Shown: positions 21,301 through 31,202, counted from the first letter of the stretch. The stretch: 64,000 bases of DNA from Branchipolynoe longqiensis (GCA_030323885.1 CM059186.1:169493230-169557229), one strand, 5' to 3'. Numbers and translations are program-made. Notes: generated from the letters alone by a model not told the origin.

Positions 21301-24211
21301 TATGGCTCGGACACGTTCTGCTGTGGGTTTTAAACCCGTTTGAGTCAATGTGTGGCCTACATAATTTACTTCTGTTTTGCAGATTACGGACTTTTTTGGG
21401 TTGAGGCGCAAGTCAGCCTCTCTAGCTCTTTTAAATACATTTTCTAAATTGTCATTGTGTTCTTTTTCGGTGCTTCCATACACCAATATATCATCAGCAA
21501 TTACATTCACTCCTGGTAAATCTTTTAATATTTTGTTCATTTCACCGATAAATATGTCTCCAGCTGTTTTAATGCCGAACGGCAGACGTGTGTACCGGAA
21601 ACGTCCCCACGGGGTGTTAAATGTGCATAATTTTGAGCTTTCCGAATTCAGTTCTATTTGCCAATAGCCACTATTTGCATCAATGACCGAAAAATACTTA
21701 GCTTTACTTGTTTTTGCAATTACCTCCTCTACCGTTCTGGTGGGGTACGGGGTGTTTAATATGGCTTTGTTCAACTTGGTCGGGTCTAAACATACTCTGA
21801 TTTTATCAGGTTTTTGTACGATTGTTATAGAATTCACCCATGGGGTTGGCTCCAGTTGCTTTACTATGACACCTAAATCTAACATTCTATCCAATTCTTG
21901 CTTTACCTTGTCAACAATGGCATGGGGGATTCGTCTTGGTGGGTCAATCACAGGATCTACATTATTAACAATATGTATTTTTGCATTACTTTTTATAGTT
22001 CCTAGCCCTGTGAACACGTCCGAATATTTTTTTACCAACTGTTCTGCTGCCTTCCCGGCAGTAGTCGCTTCTTTAGTCCGTATAGTGACTTCGCCTACTC
22101 GTCGTATCAGTTGTAGTTTCACACACGCTTCTTTTCCTAAGATCGGTGTGCCTCGCGCTGTAACTTGGAAATTCAATGGTACTCCTCCAACGATAATAAC
22201 GGCCTCACCCTCGGGATGGATGCGATCACCTGAGTATGTGATGAGACAACACTTTGAAGGTGATAGCACAGTGTTTTGTAGAGCATTGTAGACATTACGC
22301 GGCAAAATATTAGCTTGGGACCCAGTGTCCAGTTTAAATTTGACAGAATTGTTCTGCAAGTTATATTTCACGTACCACAAACTGCTGCTGCTCGTTGCCT
22401 CGTCCGTTATCTCACCAACGAATAAGTCGTTTTCGTCGTCTTGTGTATCTTCTTCGATTACGTCATCTTTTGTGCCGAGCTCATCCACTTGGGCTCGACC
22501 CGTGCGTCGCGATCGGCATACCCTTTGAAAGTGCCCATACCGGTTACAGTGCAGACACTGTTTGTCCAAGGCGGGGCATGTGGTATTCCCATTTTGATAA
22601 CCGCATCGAGTGCAGTTCGCACGAGATGTAGAGGTGCACGTTCCACGGTCTTGCCAAACACGCACGCGTGGTGTCGACGTACTTTGCCTTGCTCGTGCTG
22701 CATAGCCTCCTTGCTGCTTGTTTACTGTGTCCACTTGCTCCTCTGTATGGTTATTTTCTCCTGCGTGTAGTTGTGTATGTGTGTTCTCGCTTAAACGACA
22801 CATTTCTAGGCATCTGTCCAACGATAGGTTTGGTGTCTGCAGCAACTTATCACGTAACTTTGCTTCCTTTACGCCACACACCAACCGGTCGCATAGCAAC
22901 GAGTTCTCCACTTGTGAGTAGTCACAATACGATATTCGGTGTCGTAATTCCCGAATATACGTGTCCATAGACTCAGTTGTTTGATTAAATGAGTTGAAAT
23001 TATATCGGACTACTGTTATGTTGGTCTTCCCAATGCAATATTCCTCGAACATTTTTACCAGCGGCTCAATTTTATCCTTGTGTGTCTCCGGCATCTTGAA
23101 CGTCAGATATAGTTTCTGCGCTTCTTGTCCGGCTACATGCAAGAATACGCAGCACTGAATTCTTTCAGTCTTGTTTGCCGCTCCTGTAGCGACACTGTAT
23201 ATTTTGTATGAATGATACCAGGCACGCCAATTCATGGCTAAGTTGCCTTCCAGGCTCAACGGTAACGCGGTTTCAGACCTGACAGCGCCATGGCGGAATC
23301 TTGGGCGTCGTTCGTTCAGACTCACAGTCTGACACCATGTAGTATATGGAAGACATGCGAACACGTTGACGTCCAGTGTGTGAGTACTTTATTCGGCTGC
23401 CCGGCCGTTCCAACCTGTGACGTCATACCTAGGTCACTCGCTATACGCACTGTACTTATACCTTACAATCATAGTGACATTCCCATAAGATTTTATAATT
23501 ATTGTTTTTGGTTTCCAATTTACAAGTTTCACGTGTTGTGCATATCATGTTTATCATGTTCATGTTCATGTTTTTGTGTGAAACCCAATAAAAAGAAAAT
23601 TAACACAAGCACTGTTACCTTGAAGTAGTCATCCTTCAGTGATGCGTAGATGGCGTCGCACGTCTCGGGGACAATCTGCCCGATGGTCGTCGCACCGACG
23701 CGAAACTGGTAGCTTATGCTCTTGAACGACTCACCTAGAAAAAGGGTGATTGTTAATGTGAGCTCATATCGTCGAACACAAAGTCAGTAAAAAACACCAC
23801 AGTACAAAATAAACGATATCGTCGAAGAGATAGTCAATCGGAATGTAAATAATGTATAAGACAAAGTAAATTATTACCTGTCGCCAGGAAGCGTAGGGTG
23901 ATCGCAAGCCTCTCTGCAGCAGAGATCGACGCCCGAAACGTTGTGTTCTGACGCTCGATCCGAGGTTTGACCAGATCAAGCAACTGATCAAACTGTGGCG
24001 CTGGCATCCTGCTGTAGTTTGTGAACGCTTGCGGTTCATCGGCACGTAATCCAGCTACCAGGGTGTTGAATGCTCCAAGCTGAGCATGCTGAGCAATGTG
24101 GGGACGAATCCACACTTGCCGACCTATCCTTCGACGTCGCACATGACGGATCGCAAGTACTGCAAGTGCCTCAGCGATTTTTCTTCTTTGCTCTGGTGTA
24201 CGTGGCACCAT
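16975..24211 (-). CDS. Harbinger DDE transposase (3 exons, about 415 aa)
   Basis: Minus-strand exons are 24211-23878, 23734-23619 and 17772-16975. They join in phase (ACAG/GTAATA, CTAG/GTGAG, CAAG/GTAACA, GCAG/ACCCC), giving 415 codons plus stop. Exon 1 holds the basic N-terminus and a helical region (PQFDQLLDLVKPRI, AAERLAITLRFLATG). Exon 2 is the GESFKSISYQFRVG and IVPETCDAIY block, and exon 3 the catalytic core. DDE residues are Asp179 (GALDGKH), Asp229 (GRVSDGGVF) and Glu306 (RIVENAFG). It should excise and reinsert the element at TWA sites. A Ty3/mag element sits in intron 2, lengthening it to about 5.8 kb, so splicing may fail although no codon is lost. Choice of the ATG at 24211 is supported by similarity with copy 2. 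Confidence 0.85.
18277..18862 (+). repeat. Tandem duplication of the MADF gene 3' end
   Basis: The last coding stretch and the UTR after it (TTTACATATGTTAGGATC to TGACTGTAGCGACA) recur near 18535 and 18808, with intervening sequence (CATAGCAGTTTCAGGATTTG) also repeated at 18400 and 18735. Only the first copy is coding. Confidence 0.7.
18879..19008 (-). repeat. Ty3/mag 3' LTR
   Basis: 130 bp, identical to 23338-23467. It is the 3' LTR because pol reads on the minus strand. Confidence 0.93.
19009..19024 (-). other. Polypurine tract of the Ty3/mag element
   Basis: Minus strand reads AAAAAAAGGGGAAAGA directly before the 3' LTR, the expected plus-strand primer. Confidence 0.75.
19339..23364 (-). 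CDS. Ty3/mag Gag-Pol polyprotein, single 1341-codon frame
   Basis: Domains in order: Gag capsid-like region (about 45-200); a CCHC zinc knuckle (C270, C273, H278, C283) preceded by a second Cys cluster (C251-C263); aspartic protease (Asp346 in KLDTGSQ); reverse transcriptase (Asp562 in FSVIDANSGY, IADD 622-625, LPFGIKTA before it); RNase H (Asp771, Glu808, Asp833). Integrase follows with zinc-binding H983, H986, C1016, C1019 and DDE residues D1047, D1100, E1136. The C-terminus has a basic GPF-like tail. No gag/pol frameshift or stop is present, which fits mag-type elements that fuse both. The first ATG (23364) lies inside the LTR. A start farther in, such as the Met at residue 44 (MNWRAWYHSY), is equally possible. 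Confidence 0.93.
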   Translation of the reverse strand: MFACLPYTTWCQTVSLNERRPRFRHGAVRSETALPLSLEGNLAMNWRAWYHSYKIYSVATGAANKTERIQCCVFLHVAGQEAQKLYLTFKMPETHKDKIEPLVKMFEEYCIGKTNITVVRYNFNSFNQTTESMDTYIRELRHRISYCDYSQVENSLLCDRLVCGVKEAKLRDKLLQTPNLSLDRCLEMCRLSENTHTQLHAGENNHTEEQVDTVNKQQGGYAARARQSTSTPRVRVWQDRGTCTSTSRANCTRCGYQNGNTTCPALDKQCLHCNRYGHFQRVCRSRRTGRAQVDELGTKDDVIEEDTQDDENDLFVGEITDEATSSSSLWYVKYNLQNNSVKFKLDTGSQANILPRNVYNALQNTVLSPSKCCLITYSGDRIHPEGEAVIIVGGVPLNFQVTARGTPILGKEACVKLQLIRRVGEVTIRTKEATTAGKAAEQLVKKYSDVFTGLGTIKSNAKIHIVNNVDPVIDPPRRIPHAIVDKVKQELDRMLDLGVIVKQLEPTPWVNSITIVQKPDKIRVCLDPTKLNKAILNTPYPTRTVEEVIAKTSKAKYFSVIDANSGYWQIELNSESSKLCTFNTPWGRFRYTRLPFGIKTAGDIFIGEMNKILKDLPGVNVIADDILVYGSTEKEHNDNLENVFKRAREADLRLNPKKSVICKTEVNYVGHTLTQTGLKPTAERVRAILEMPTPTDKAGVQRFLGMVGYVGKFILNLSEISKPLRQVLCKDIVWFWQNEQESAFSTLKKLLMSAPVLKYYDVNEQITLQVDASKSGLGAAIFQQSRPIAMASKALDKCQSSYAVIEKELLAICFGCVRFHEYIYGKEVIIETDHKPLVAIMAKPLHLLSARMQRMRMRLQNYNIIMKYTKGKDMFFADTLSCAHTSKMTPNNLFDNKISVATIDIARNMNERIIEATKADSTLTEVTRLTKEGWPTKNSLVKSCAKPFFTCKEEIVSTDGMLFKGKQIIIPSSLQKEILNLLHETHLGIIKCKQLARDNVFWPGMNQQIEDKIAWCSTCQNYRNSLSAEPMSPHNIPEMPFCKVGVDLFQCQSKTYLILVDYYSKFPEVVELQTTTSKAVIKALKEIFGRYGIPTSLVSDNGPQFSGHEFKDFVATYKFNHIRSSPYYPKSNGQIERYVQTIKKMMKKAEDNNQDFNLYLLNYRNTPLRHMNASPAHLLMSRRLRSKVPTTETQVHPQVQKSKRANIVKMQESQKCYYDKKAGRVHKVLKVGNQVRYKTHEGKWRTGTVTKTDITKPRDYIIVNCAGKEVHRNRVHMFKIPTTVQNTIRPMNTNAPHTGAKNTTTTDTHKKANKVTNIYKTKSGRVSRPPNRLGIPEYNHK
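23338..23467 (-). repeat. Ty3/mag 5' LTR
   Basis: 130 bp, identical to 18879-19008. The primer site starts directly next to it at 23337. Confidence 0.93.
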
Positions 24212-24554
24212 TTTTGAATTTGAATTTTTAATCCCTCAGAGACTGCTCACGATACGATAGTTCGCCCCACATCCGCCAGTTGCGTGCAGTGAAACACACA
24301 TGGCGCCATCTTGCGTTGGACCACACCAGCTGCTAGGAGGCGGTGATGCTCATGTAGTTCGCGCTAAAAACACCAGGTGCGTAGGTGGCAGTCGCGAATC
24401 GGGACGGTATATGTGCGCGCCCAGTCGCGCTCCAGTCGGTAGATGTGTACACCCCCAGTCGTAAGTTTTAGTCGGGAAATGGGTCGTGATGAATCACGTC
24501 GGCCAGTCAGTTTTAGTGCGCGAATCGTATACGGTATGTGTGTACCTGGCATAA

Positions 24555-24885
24555 GGGAGTCGTACGATGGTACGTCGATATATATTGGTTTTAATATATA
24601 TTGATAAGAAGGGAATGGTACGACGGTACGTCGATATATATTGTGTTTTTGATATATATTGACAGATAGAAGGGAATAGTATCGGTATGGTCGATATATA
24701 TATATATATATCTATTTTTTAAATATTTTGTTTATATATATTGATAGTAGGTGGGAGTTGTGTGGCGGTACGTCGATGTATATTGTAATTTTGATATAAA
24801 TCGACAGATATAAGGGAGTGTACGTCGGTACGTCGATGTGTGTTGTGTTTTTTTTATATATCGACAGATAGATGGGAATTCTATG
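24555..24885 (+). repeat. Minisatellite of about 65-75 bp with hairpin-forming units
   Basis: About five diverged units carry GGTACGTCGATATATATT followed by AATATATATTGACAGATAGA. The two halves are partly complementary (TCGATATATATT and AATATATATTGA). The Harbinger landed at or next to its first unit: the left flank (15620-15662, GTGTTTTTGG...GGATATATAC) looks like part of the same repeat. Confidence 0.6.
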
Positions 24886-24888
24886 AAT

Positions 24889-25419
24889 ATATGCACACAC
24901 AGGTTGAGAGCTAATGCAGTCCAGCTGAAAGTGGGAGATGCAGTATTGCTATTAGTAAATGAGCCGGGTCCATTGGATAGGCAGTTTGATCCAGGATTTA
25001 TAGTGACCGATGTCAGGGGAGCTGTGGTTATGGTAGTAGGCCCAGACAATAGAAAGAGAGTGGTCAATAGAGATCAAGTGAAATTGGCTGATGGCGAGAT
25101 GGAATGGGATCTCATTAATGCTAGGATGACCCGGGGTCAGAGAAAGAAACAAAGGCTGCAGCAGAGAAGGGCCATGAATAAGGCACACACTACCCATTAT
25201 GATCAGTTTGACAGGCATGGTAATGGTCAGTTTCCACTAGGGCAGCTCCAAGGGCAATTGCCAGGTTTAATGAGTAATCAGAGGGCAGCATTAGGGGTCA
25301 GTGAGAGATGGCAAGTGGGATCTGGTTCCACAGGTGGGAGTGTGGGACTCCCACCAGGGGGTCAGAAAGTGCATAATGACTCGGGACAAGCCACTCAGAT
25401 GAGGGGTCATAAAAGGTGA
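24889..25419 (+). pseudogene. Provirus A integrase C-terminal fragment
   Basis: The frame has RANAVQLKVGDAVLLLVNEP, DRQFDPGFIVTDVRG and RVVNRDQVKLAD. This pattern fits the C-terminal DNA-binding part of Ty3-type integrases (LKVGDxVLL ... F.pgf.V ... V..d.lK). It continues into a basic, Gln/Gly-rich tail and stops at 25419. The catalytic core and everything upstream are absent. The frame opens earlier (24838), but the first codons come from the minisatellite. Position before env agrees with the gag-pol-env order. Confidence 0.6.
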
Positions 25420-25428
25420 CATGTATCA

Positions 25429-25737
25429 ATGGAGAAAGCTTTCAGCGACACTGAGGGTAATGCAGGTGTGATTAGAGGGTGTGATAGTGGTGTGCGGGGT
25501 GAAACAAATGTAATACAGGATGAGAGTGGTGATAAAAGAAATTGGCGCGTGTGTGTGGATGGAGAATGCCAGAGAGACAATGGGGGGGATGATAACGGTA
25601 CTTGTGTGTCTCTCCCTTGTTCTGTTCCCCGGCTTCCTGAACGGGTGGTGAAGCGGGATGAACCCGGTGTCAGCGTCTTATTTCCCACAAGTCTCATTTC
25701 CCAAATATCGCTTCTGTGTATGCGCGGATTCGAGTGA
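25429..25737 (+). other. Short ORF spanning the putative env-side splice acceptor
   Basis: 102 codons. The first 70 have no recognised relatives. From RVVKRDEPG (25645) onward it matches the array ORF just after its junction (VVKRNEPG, 50536). It is then cut by the MITE at 25668. A pyrimidine-rich tract (25607-25640) precedes the homology boundary, but the last two bases there are GG and not AG. Confidence 0.4.
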
Positions 25738-26099
25738 CGAATGCAAACTTTGGTTGGCTTTATGACTTTAAACCCAAGAATACTGGAGGAAACGTGTACA
25801 ACAATATTCTCTACGAGTTTGAGAATATTGGTGAATATATTAAAGAAGTTATTGGCGAAAAACCGATTCGGTGACATCGCCGTGTTTACTTCTGGTCGCT
25901 TGTTCGACCTGATTATCACTATCTGTTTTTTAGCGGTTATTCTTATGAGTTTAAACCCAAGAATACAGGAGAATACGTATTGCTTGTGGAGAACAATATT
26001 CTCTGACTTTTAGAATATTGACGCATATATTAAAGAATGTATTGGAGTTAACCATATTTCTTGTGGAGAACCAGACTTGTGGGAGGTGAGACGCTGACA
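25668..26099. mobile_element. MITE 1 with CCGG target duplication
   Basis: Imperfect inverted ends of about 29 bp (TGTCAGCGTCTTATTTCCCA and its counterpart ending GTGAGACGCTGACA) are flanked by CCGG (25664-25667 and 26100-26103). The array copies have the uninterrupted site GAACCCGGCCCG. Internally a segment with TTTAAACCCAAGAATAC and ACAATATTCTC is duplicated. No ORF. Confidence 0.75.
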
Positions 26100-26448
26100 C
26101 CGGCCCGACAACGGCATCGAACCCGGCACGCTATCGGGTAATGACCGTAAACCCGACAACCGACGCGAGGATGGAGGTCGACTCACCAGGCGCGCGCAGG
26201 TGAGGGGGCGGGGCGTTGGACGATACCATACCCCCCCCGCCCCCGTGCCACGTGCCCCCCCCCCCCCCCCGCACGAGGGGGCAATGACGTAACCGACAAG
26301 TGCGGCGGGAGATGACCGCGGCGCCCCCACGCCACACGTGCACGGCCCACCCACTCACCCCACGCCGGTCTCGGACGGGCCGACCGGTCGTGCGTGGGGG
26401 GGTCGGGGGGGACACCCTAGTGTTGAGATATCAGCACACGGAAGACTG
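26100..26448 (+). other. GC-rich remnant of the array ORF region in provirus A
   Basis: ATGGAGGTCGACTCACCAGG and GAGGGGGCGGGGC match 50650-50690 of the array ORF. The rest is diverged and C/G-homopolymer-rich (C16 at 26255-26270), so the ORF is not preserved. Confidence 0.5.
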
Positions 26449-27544
26449 TGTGTATTCCTGAATATTATATATATATATTCACGAGATCGTGCATATAGAA
26501 GAATTTTTTTTTTGGACGAAAACACTGAGACTTTGACTTTATGTATTTTTGTTTGCTTCTAGCAGTGTGTCGTTCTATACATAGGCACGTTGTGACAGGT
26601 CGGATGGTAGAACACAGCACAAACATTCTGTGGTTTGCCCTCCCGACACGGACGATATAAGTATATATATTTTTTTGAGTTGTTGATTGGTGTCCAGCAC
26701 TGCAGATGTTGCTAGGGCAGGAAACCCCAAACCGCCAGCAAGCCGTCGACCAGTAGAACTCCTCACGAACATGGTGTGGCTTCCAGCTTGGACGACGGAG
26801 TGGTGACTGGGTGTTTCTATATATATGCTTTTGCTGTTGACTGTACCGTATGTGTTGCTGGGACGGAAAACACCATCAAACTAGAGATTATCCACAGGGA
26901 CAGGGTGTAGTAACTTCTATCGGAACAGTGAGTATTTAAGCCAACAGTGGTTGGGTATAGCAGCAGGCTGGTATGTGTCGTGACCAGGAGTGCGCTGGAG
27001 CGTGTCCAATTACAGTGGTGCAGGGCCTGAGTTAATGCTGTGTGGTGACTGTGCTGATAGGAGCCTACGCCCTCTGAACTAATGCCGGGCGGTGACTGGT
27101 CTGACACAAGCACCCACCGTCGGTCGGCGTCGACAGAGATTATTTTGAACAATATTTATTTTTGAGAAGATTCACTACGGACTTGACCTCGAATGCACTG
27201 GACTGCGGGTAAAAGCACCAAGATCGGCCGGGCTGATTCCGCAGATACTGGGCCACACGGTGTCTGCTCGGATACAAGCACCAGAATTTGTTGTTGTTGT
27301 GTGAACCTGCACGCGTCGGCGTGACGTGTAGGAGACCGCGTACACCTAAAACAAGACGCGGATCTCGGGCGTCGGCAGTGGTTGGGTTTGAACAATATTT
27401 TTGAAGAAGCATTGGGAGACGCGTGTCCTGGAAGATAAGGCATGTTTTTAAGACTAAAATTGAGTTTTTTTTTGCTTTGGGAACCTCCGGGGTGCAATTA
27501 GATTGCATTCAGGAGTTGTCCAGTTGATTGCAGCGGTTTTTGGA

Positions 27545-27578
<34 letters not shown>

Positions 27579-27725
27579 TATACCACGTGAGGTTCGTCGG
27601 ATATATCGGTTGGGACTGATATCAGGATCCGTCCAGTCTCACTGTTCATATAGTGCTGCGGGACGCGATCTCCTCGGGGATATCACCCAGTAGACTGCAA
27701 TTTTATATCCAAGTCAATTTCTACC
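26449..27725 (+). promoter_or_regulatory. Provirus A region upstream of env with splice-like signals
   Basis: Matches the array at 51199-52530. TTTTTGTTTGCTTCTAG/CAG (26546-26563) is a strong acceptor and GAACA/GTGAGTATTT (about 26925) a strong donor. Both are kept in the array (acceptor ending 51310; GAACA/GTAAGTATTT near 51560). No coding potential seen. Confidence 0.45.
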
Positions 27726-29264
27726 ATGTGGTCACTGTACTGCCACGTGGGAGTCATCTGGTGCTGCCTGCCTCTGGGCAGGCAGAACCAGAGGCAGGTG
27801 ACGTGTTTAAGGAAGATGGCGTCCTAGTTCGGGGCCAAGGAGAAGTGAGGACGGTGTCTGCTGTGTGGCAGCTGGTGGTGCTGATCACGCCACCTAACCG
27901 GCCACCAGTGGGTCACTGGGTCTCACAAGTGCGGGGCTATTTGGATAAATTGACTGAGAATCGGAGGTATGTTAATATTCATCATTGGAACATGAACTAA
28001 GTTTCCTTCAGCCGAGGTTAGAGCAAGACCCTGTAGAAGTCCTACAGTTGGTGAGTAAACGGCCTAAACGGGGACTGGTTAATGCAGTGGGGGTCGCAGC
28101 ATCGTGGCTGTTTGGTACGGTAAGCTAAGCACAACTAAACAAAGTGCAACAGGCTATTACCACCCACATGGTACAGACACACAAGCCCTGAAGCATAACC
28201 AATTGCACATGATTTCCATGATGAATAGAACACGAAATATCCAGCTGCAATTAGCGAAGCATGTTTCTGTAGTCGAATCGATGATAGCCTTGGTGAGGGA
28301 CGAAGCAAAGAACATGACGGCAGACTCCAATGATTTAGTGTTGCTGCAACGAGTGAGGCGGGCAGTGGAGGAGCTGGAGAGCGTAGTGGGCAATTATGTG
28401 GTGAAGCGGGCCTTGTACCACCACATGGTGATGCAGGTGGAGCGTGGCATGCTAACAGACATTACTGAGGCCGGCACAGCTGACGCTTGTGAGGGAGGCG
28501 GCGAGGAACGTAGGCTTTCACGGTCTTGATCTGCACTGGTACTATCGAAATACAAGGATAGAGGCCGTGTGGGGTCCGGACGCGTCGATCGCCTTCCGCC
28601 TGGGACTGCAGATGGTTGGTCCGGAGAAGTATGCAGCATAGCACTTGACATACCTACCAGTGCTGCTAGACAACGAACACTTGAGGACCGTGGTAGGGAG
28701 GGCCAGGATCGCGGTGAGCACAGGAAGGAAAGCGACCTTCTATCCAGAAGCTTGCATGGGCAGTCGGCCCATGGTGTGCTATCCCGCCATGGAGATGACC
28801 TATCAGACCTGCGAAGTGGCACTCGTGACGGGGACGAAACCGGAGGACTGCAAGCTGCGGATCACGAAGATCCAAAAGACTGTGGCTGCCACCGAGTGAT
28901 GAGAGAGCAGCTCAAGCGGCTGCCCGAGTTACGGGTGCCCCTGATGTCGATGAACGGTCTACTACAGGTGCCGGACGATTACGTCCGTGTGGAGCATTTT
29001 AGTATACTGTGGTATTGTTTGTTGGCAGTCGCCGGTATAATTGTGTTGTGTGGTGCTGCATATTGTTATTACAGATGCCAAGCTCGTTGTCACGGATGCA
29101 GACGTACAAGGAAAGGGCAAGCTAGGGTAACAGAGTGCAGGGAAGATGGGGTCTTTGAATTAAAGGAGCTGCCAGCCCCTTTCCCGTTGATGGGCCAGGG
29201 GGACCCTAGAGTAAGGTACAAGCCGGAGGGCTCGGTGTTGGAACTGGCTAGGGTTCCATTTTAG
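27726..29264 (+). pseudogene. Provirus A env-like gene, broken
   Basis: Homologue of the open frame at 62504-64000. The start and signal-peptide region are recognisable (ATG 27726), but the frame is lost within about 35 codons. It is open again in another frame (to 28000), stops at AACTAA, and resumes at about 28104-28529 and 28569-29264 with further frameshifts. A block of about 265 bp is missing at 28888, where CCACCG direct repeats in the intact copy (near 63658 and 63926) mark the deletion. The 3' part, not visible in the right-edge copy, shows a membrane anchor (ILWYCLLAVAGIIVLCGAAY) followed by a Cys/Arg-rich cytoplasmic tail ending at 29264. Class I, F-like fusion glycoprotein is the inferred ancestor. 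Confidence 0.75.
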
Positions 29265-29326
29265 GGGAGAAAACGGTTGTTTAAAAACATGTGTATGCAC
29301 TCTTGTGTTTCTGTAGCATAAAAGTT

Positions 29327-29587
29327 GGGGAGGAGCAGGGACGCTGCACGACTTGAGCGGTTATTGACAGGTTTTTCAGAGCTGTGTTGTAAAGCGGAGT
29401 GAGTATGGCGTGGGCGTATGCACTCTCGTGTGTCTGAACCATAAATGATTGGGGAGGAGCAGGGACGTTGTATAGTCCACGTAGTTATTTTACTACATGG
29501 CTAAAGAGAAGGGAGAGCATAAGCTGTTGAAAGGCGCACGGAAGGTACGGCCGATCCAAATTGAGGGGGATGAGCAGGGACGCTGTA
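29327..29587 (+). repeat. Three internal polypurine-tract-like repeats
   Basis: GGGGAGGAGCAGGGACGCTG (29327), GGGGAGGAGCAGGGACGTTG (29451) and GGGGGATGAGCAGGGACGCTG-like (29565) are spaced about 120 bp. All end in GGGACGYTG, as does the tract before the 3' LTR (GGAAGAGGGACGTTG, to 31489). Confidence 0.6.
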
Positions 29588-31202
29588 GAAATGTCAAGAC
29601 ATACAGACTTGCTCATTTTCGGCATAATTAACCGGTCGGGATTGACCGCGTTGTGTTAAAAATGGAGTGAGAATTGCTCGGAACCGCTGGAGCTTGCCAT
29701 CATAGGATTTATAGTCACCTACTCCTAGCCCCCTCCAAGCCTTTCGGGCGGGCGAAGGGTAGCTAACTCGAGATCCTGGTAGTGCTCGGGGTAAGTGGGA
29801 ATAACGGGAAGTTAGGCGCCCCGCCCAACCCACAAGGAACAAGTAAGGGGGGGAGGGTTTAATTCAACATTATGCACCTCTCTGATTCCTGCTTGTAGGA
29901 TACAAGTATAGGGGGGGGAAGCTAATTATAGCAATTAGTCTTTCCTCGGATTCCTGCTTGCGAAGAACCCGCAGTAGCTAAGTAAGGGGGAGAGGATTTA
30001 ACTAAACATTATGCGCCTCTCTGATTCTTGCTTGCGTGAGACTGGCGTGGACATAGCCATGGGAAGGTCCTAGCGGCCACCTGACCCATCGGGCGCAGAT
30101 TGAGCCATAGACGAGTTCGCGCCTCGGGCTGCTCAAGAATCGAACCGGACGATGGTGTCCGGCAGGGACGAGTCCGGGTGTGCGATGGTAGAAATATGAG
30201 AGAAAGACGACTAAGTGTAGGAGGGACGAGTTGCGTGTGCAATGGGAAATACGAGGGAAAGACAACCTAGAGTAGGGCGGACGGTACGGTGCCGCGTGGG
30301 GCATCACCGCATCCATCCATTTACATGTATTCGTGGGTTAGTGTGCGGCAGGGACGTGATGCGAGCACCAGTCAGAAATTCTTTTTTTTTTAACCAAAGA
30401 GGTGGTTTTTGGTAAGTCCAGTAAGGTACAGACAGGCTGCAAGAAATGTGTGGCCTCATGACGATGTGCACACGACTCGTGTGGGCATCATTGGTGGGGG
30501 TACCACAGCGGCAGTGGAGTGATTCAGGTCATTGATTGATTCGAGTCATCTGCTTGATTTGGATCATTTGATTGATCGTGGGATCAAGGATTGACGGGGT
30601 CAGTGATTTTTAAGGGCCACGGGAGTGACGGGACCATTGGTTGGCTGGGTCAACCATGGAGGCAAGAAATGATTGAGTTCATTTTGATTGATGCGAGTCA
30701 TCTGAGCGACTCGGGTCACCTGATTGAGTCGGGTCAGTGACGCATGTGGGATAGGCGGACCAAATGGGTTGAGGATTGAATGTTGTATTGTGCATGTTGT
30801 ACAGGAGCCTAGTCCTGGTTGATTGGGTCAATCACTATTGATCTGATCATGTTATTCAAGATCTGACCTGTCATGGTTCCCTGCTTGTGTCGCTATTCTG
30901 TCCTGCTTACCCTATTTTTAAAACTTTTTTTTTATTTTTATTTTATTTTTTTATCATGAGTTTTAAAGGGGGCCTGGGCATGCAAGAGAATCAGCGGACA
31001 CAGCCCGGACAGTGACAGGAGGATAAAAGGACATATTTGCAAATTATTAAATTTAATATTGTTTAAGGGGGGAGTAGAACTAGTTTAGATAGGTAGCAAG
31101 ATAGCCGGTTCAAAACCACCGTCTACATTGGGACCGCCATTCTAGTGTAGATTTTGGGGCTGTTCTTGTCTAAAAACAATTACTGTAAACAAATAGATAG
31201 GA

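Larger units (their letters stand above)
18879..23467 (-). mobile_element. Ty3/mag-like LTR retrotransposon, apparently complete
   Basis: Two identical 130-bp LTRs (18879-19008, 23338-23467) have TG/CA ends and are flanked by ATCAT (18874-18878, 23468-23472). On the minus strand TGGTGTCAG immediately follows the 5' LTR, compatible with a tRNA-Leu-type primer site (inference). A purine tract (complement of 19009-19024) precedes the 3' LTR. One long gag-pol frame is intact, and LTR identity implies recent insertion. Confidence 0.93.
15666..24551. mobile_element. PIF/Harbinger transposon 1 (carrying a Ty3 insertion)
   Basis: Inverted ends TGCCCGGTGCACAC... and ...GTGTGTACCTGGCA are flanked by TAA on both sides (15663-15665, 24552-24554), the TWA-type duplication of PIF/Harbinger. 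Inner TIR motifs CGTATACGA and AAAACT are shared by both ends. Without the Ty3 insertion the element is about 4.3 kb and encodes a three-exon DDE transposase (minus) and a three-exon MADF/BESS-like protein (plus). Both reading frames are intact apart from the Ty3 in the transposase's second intron. Confidence 0.88.
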
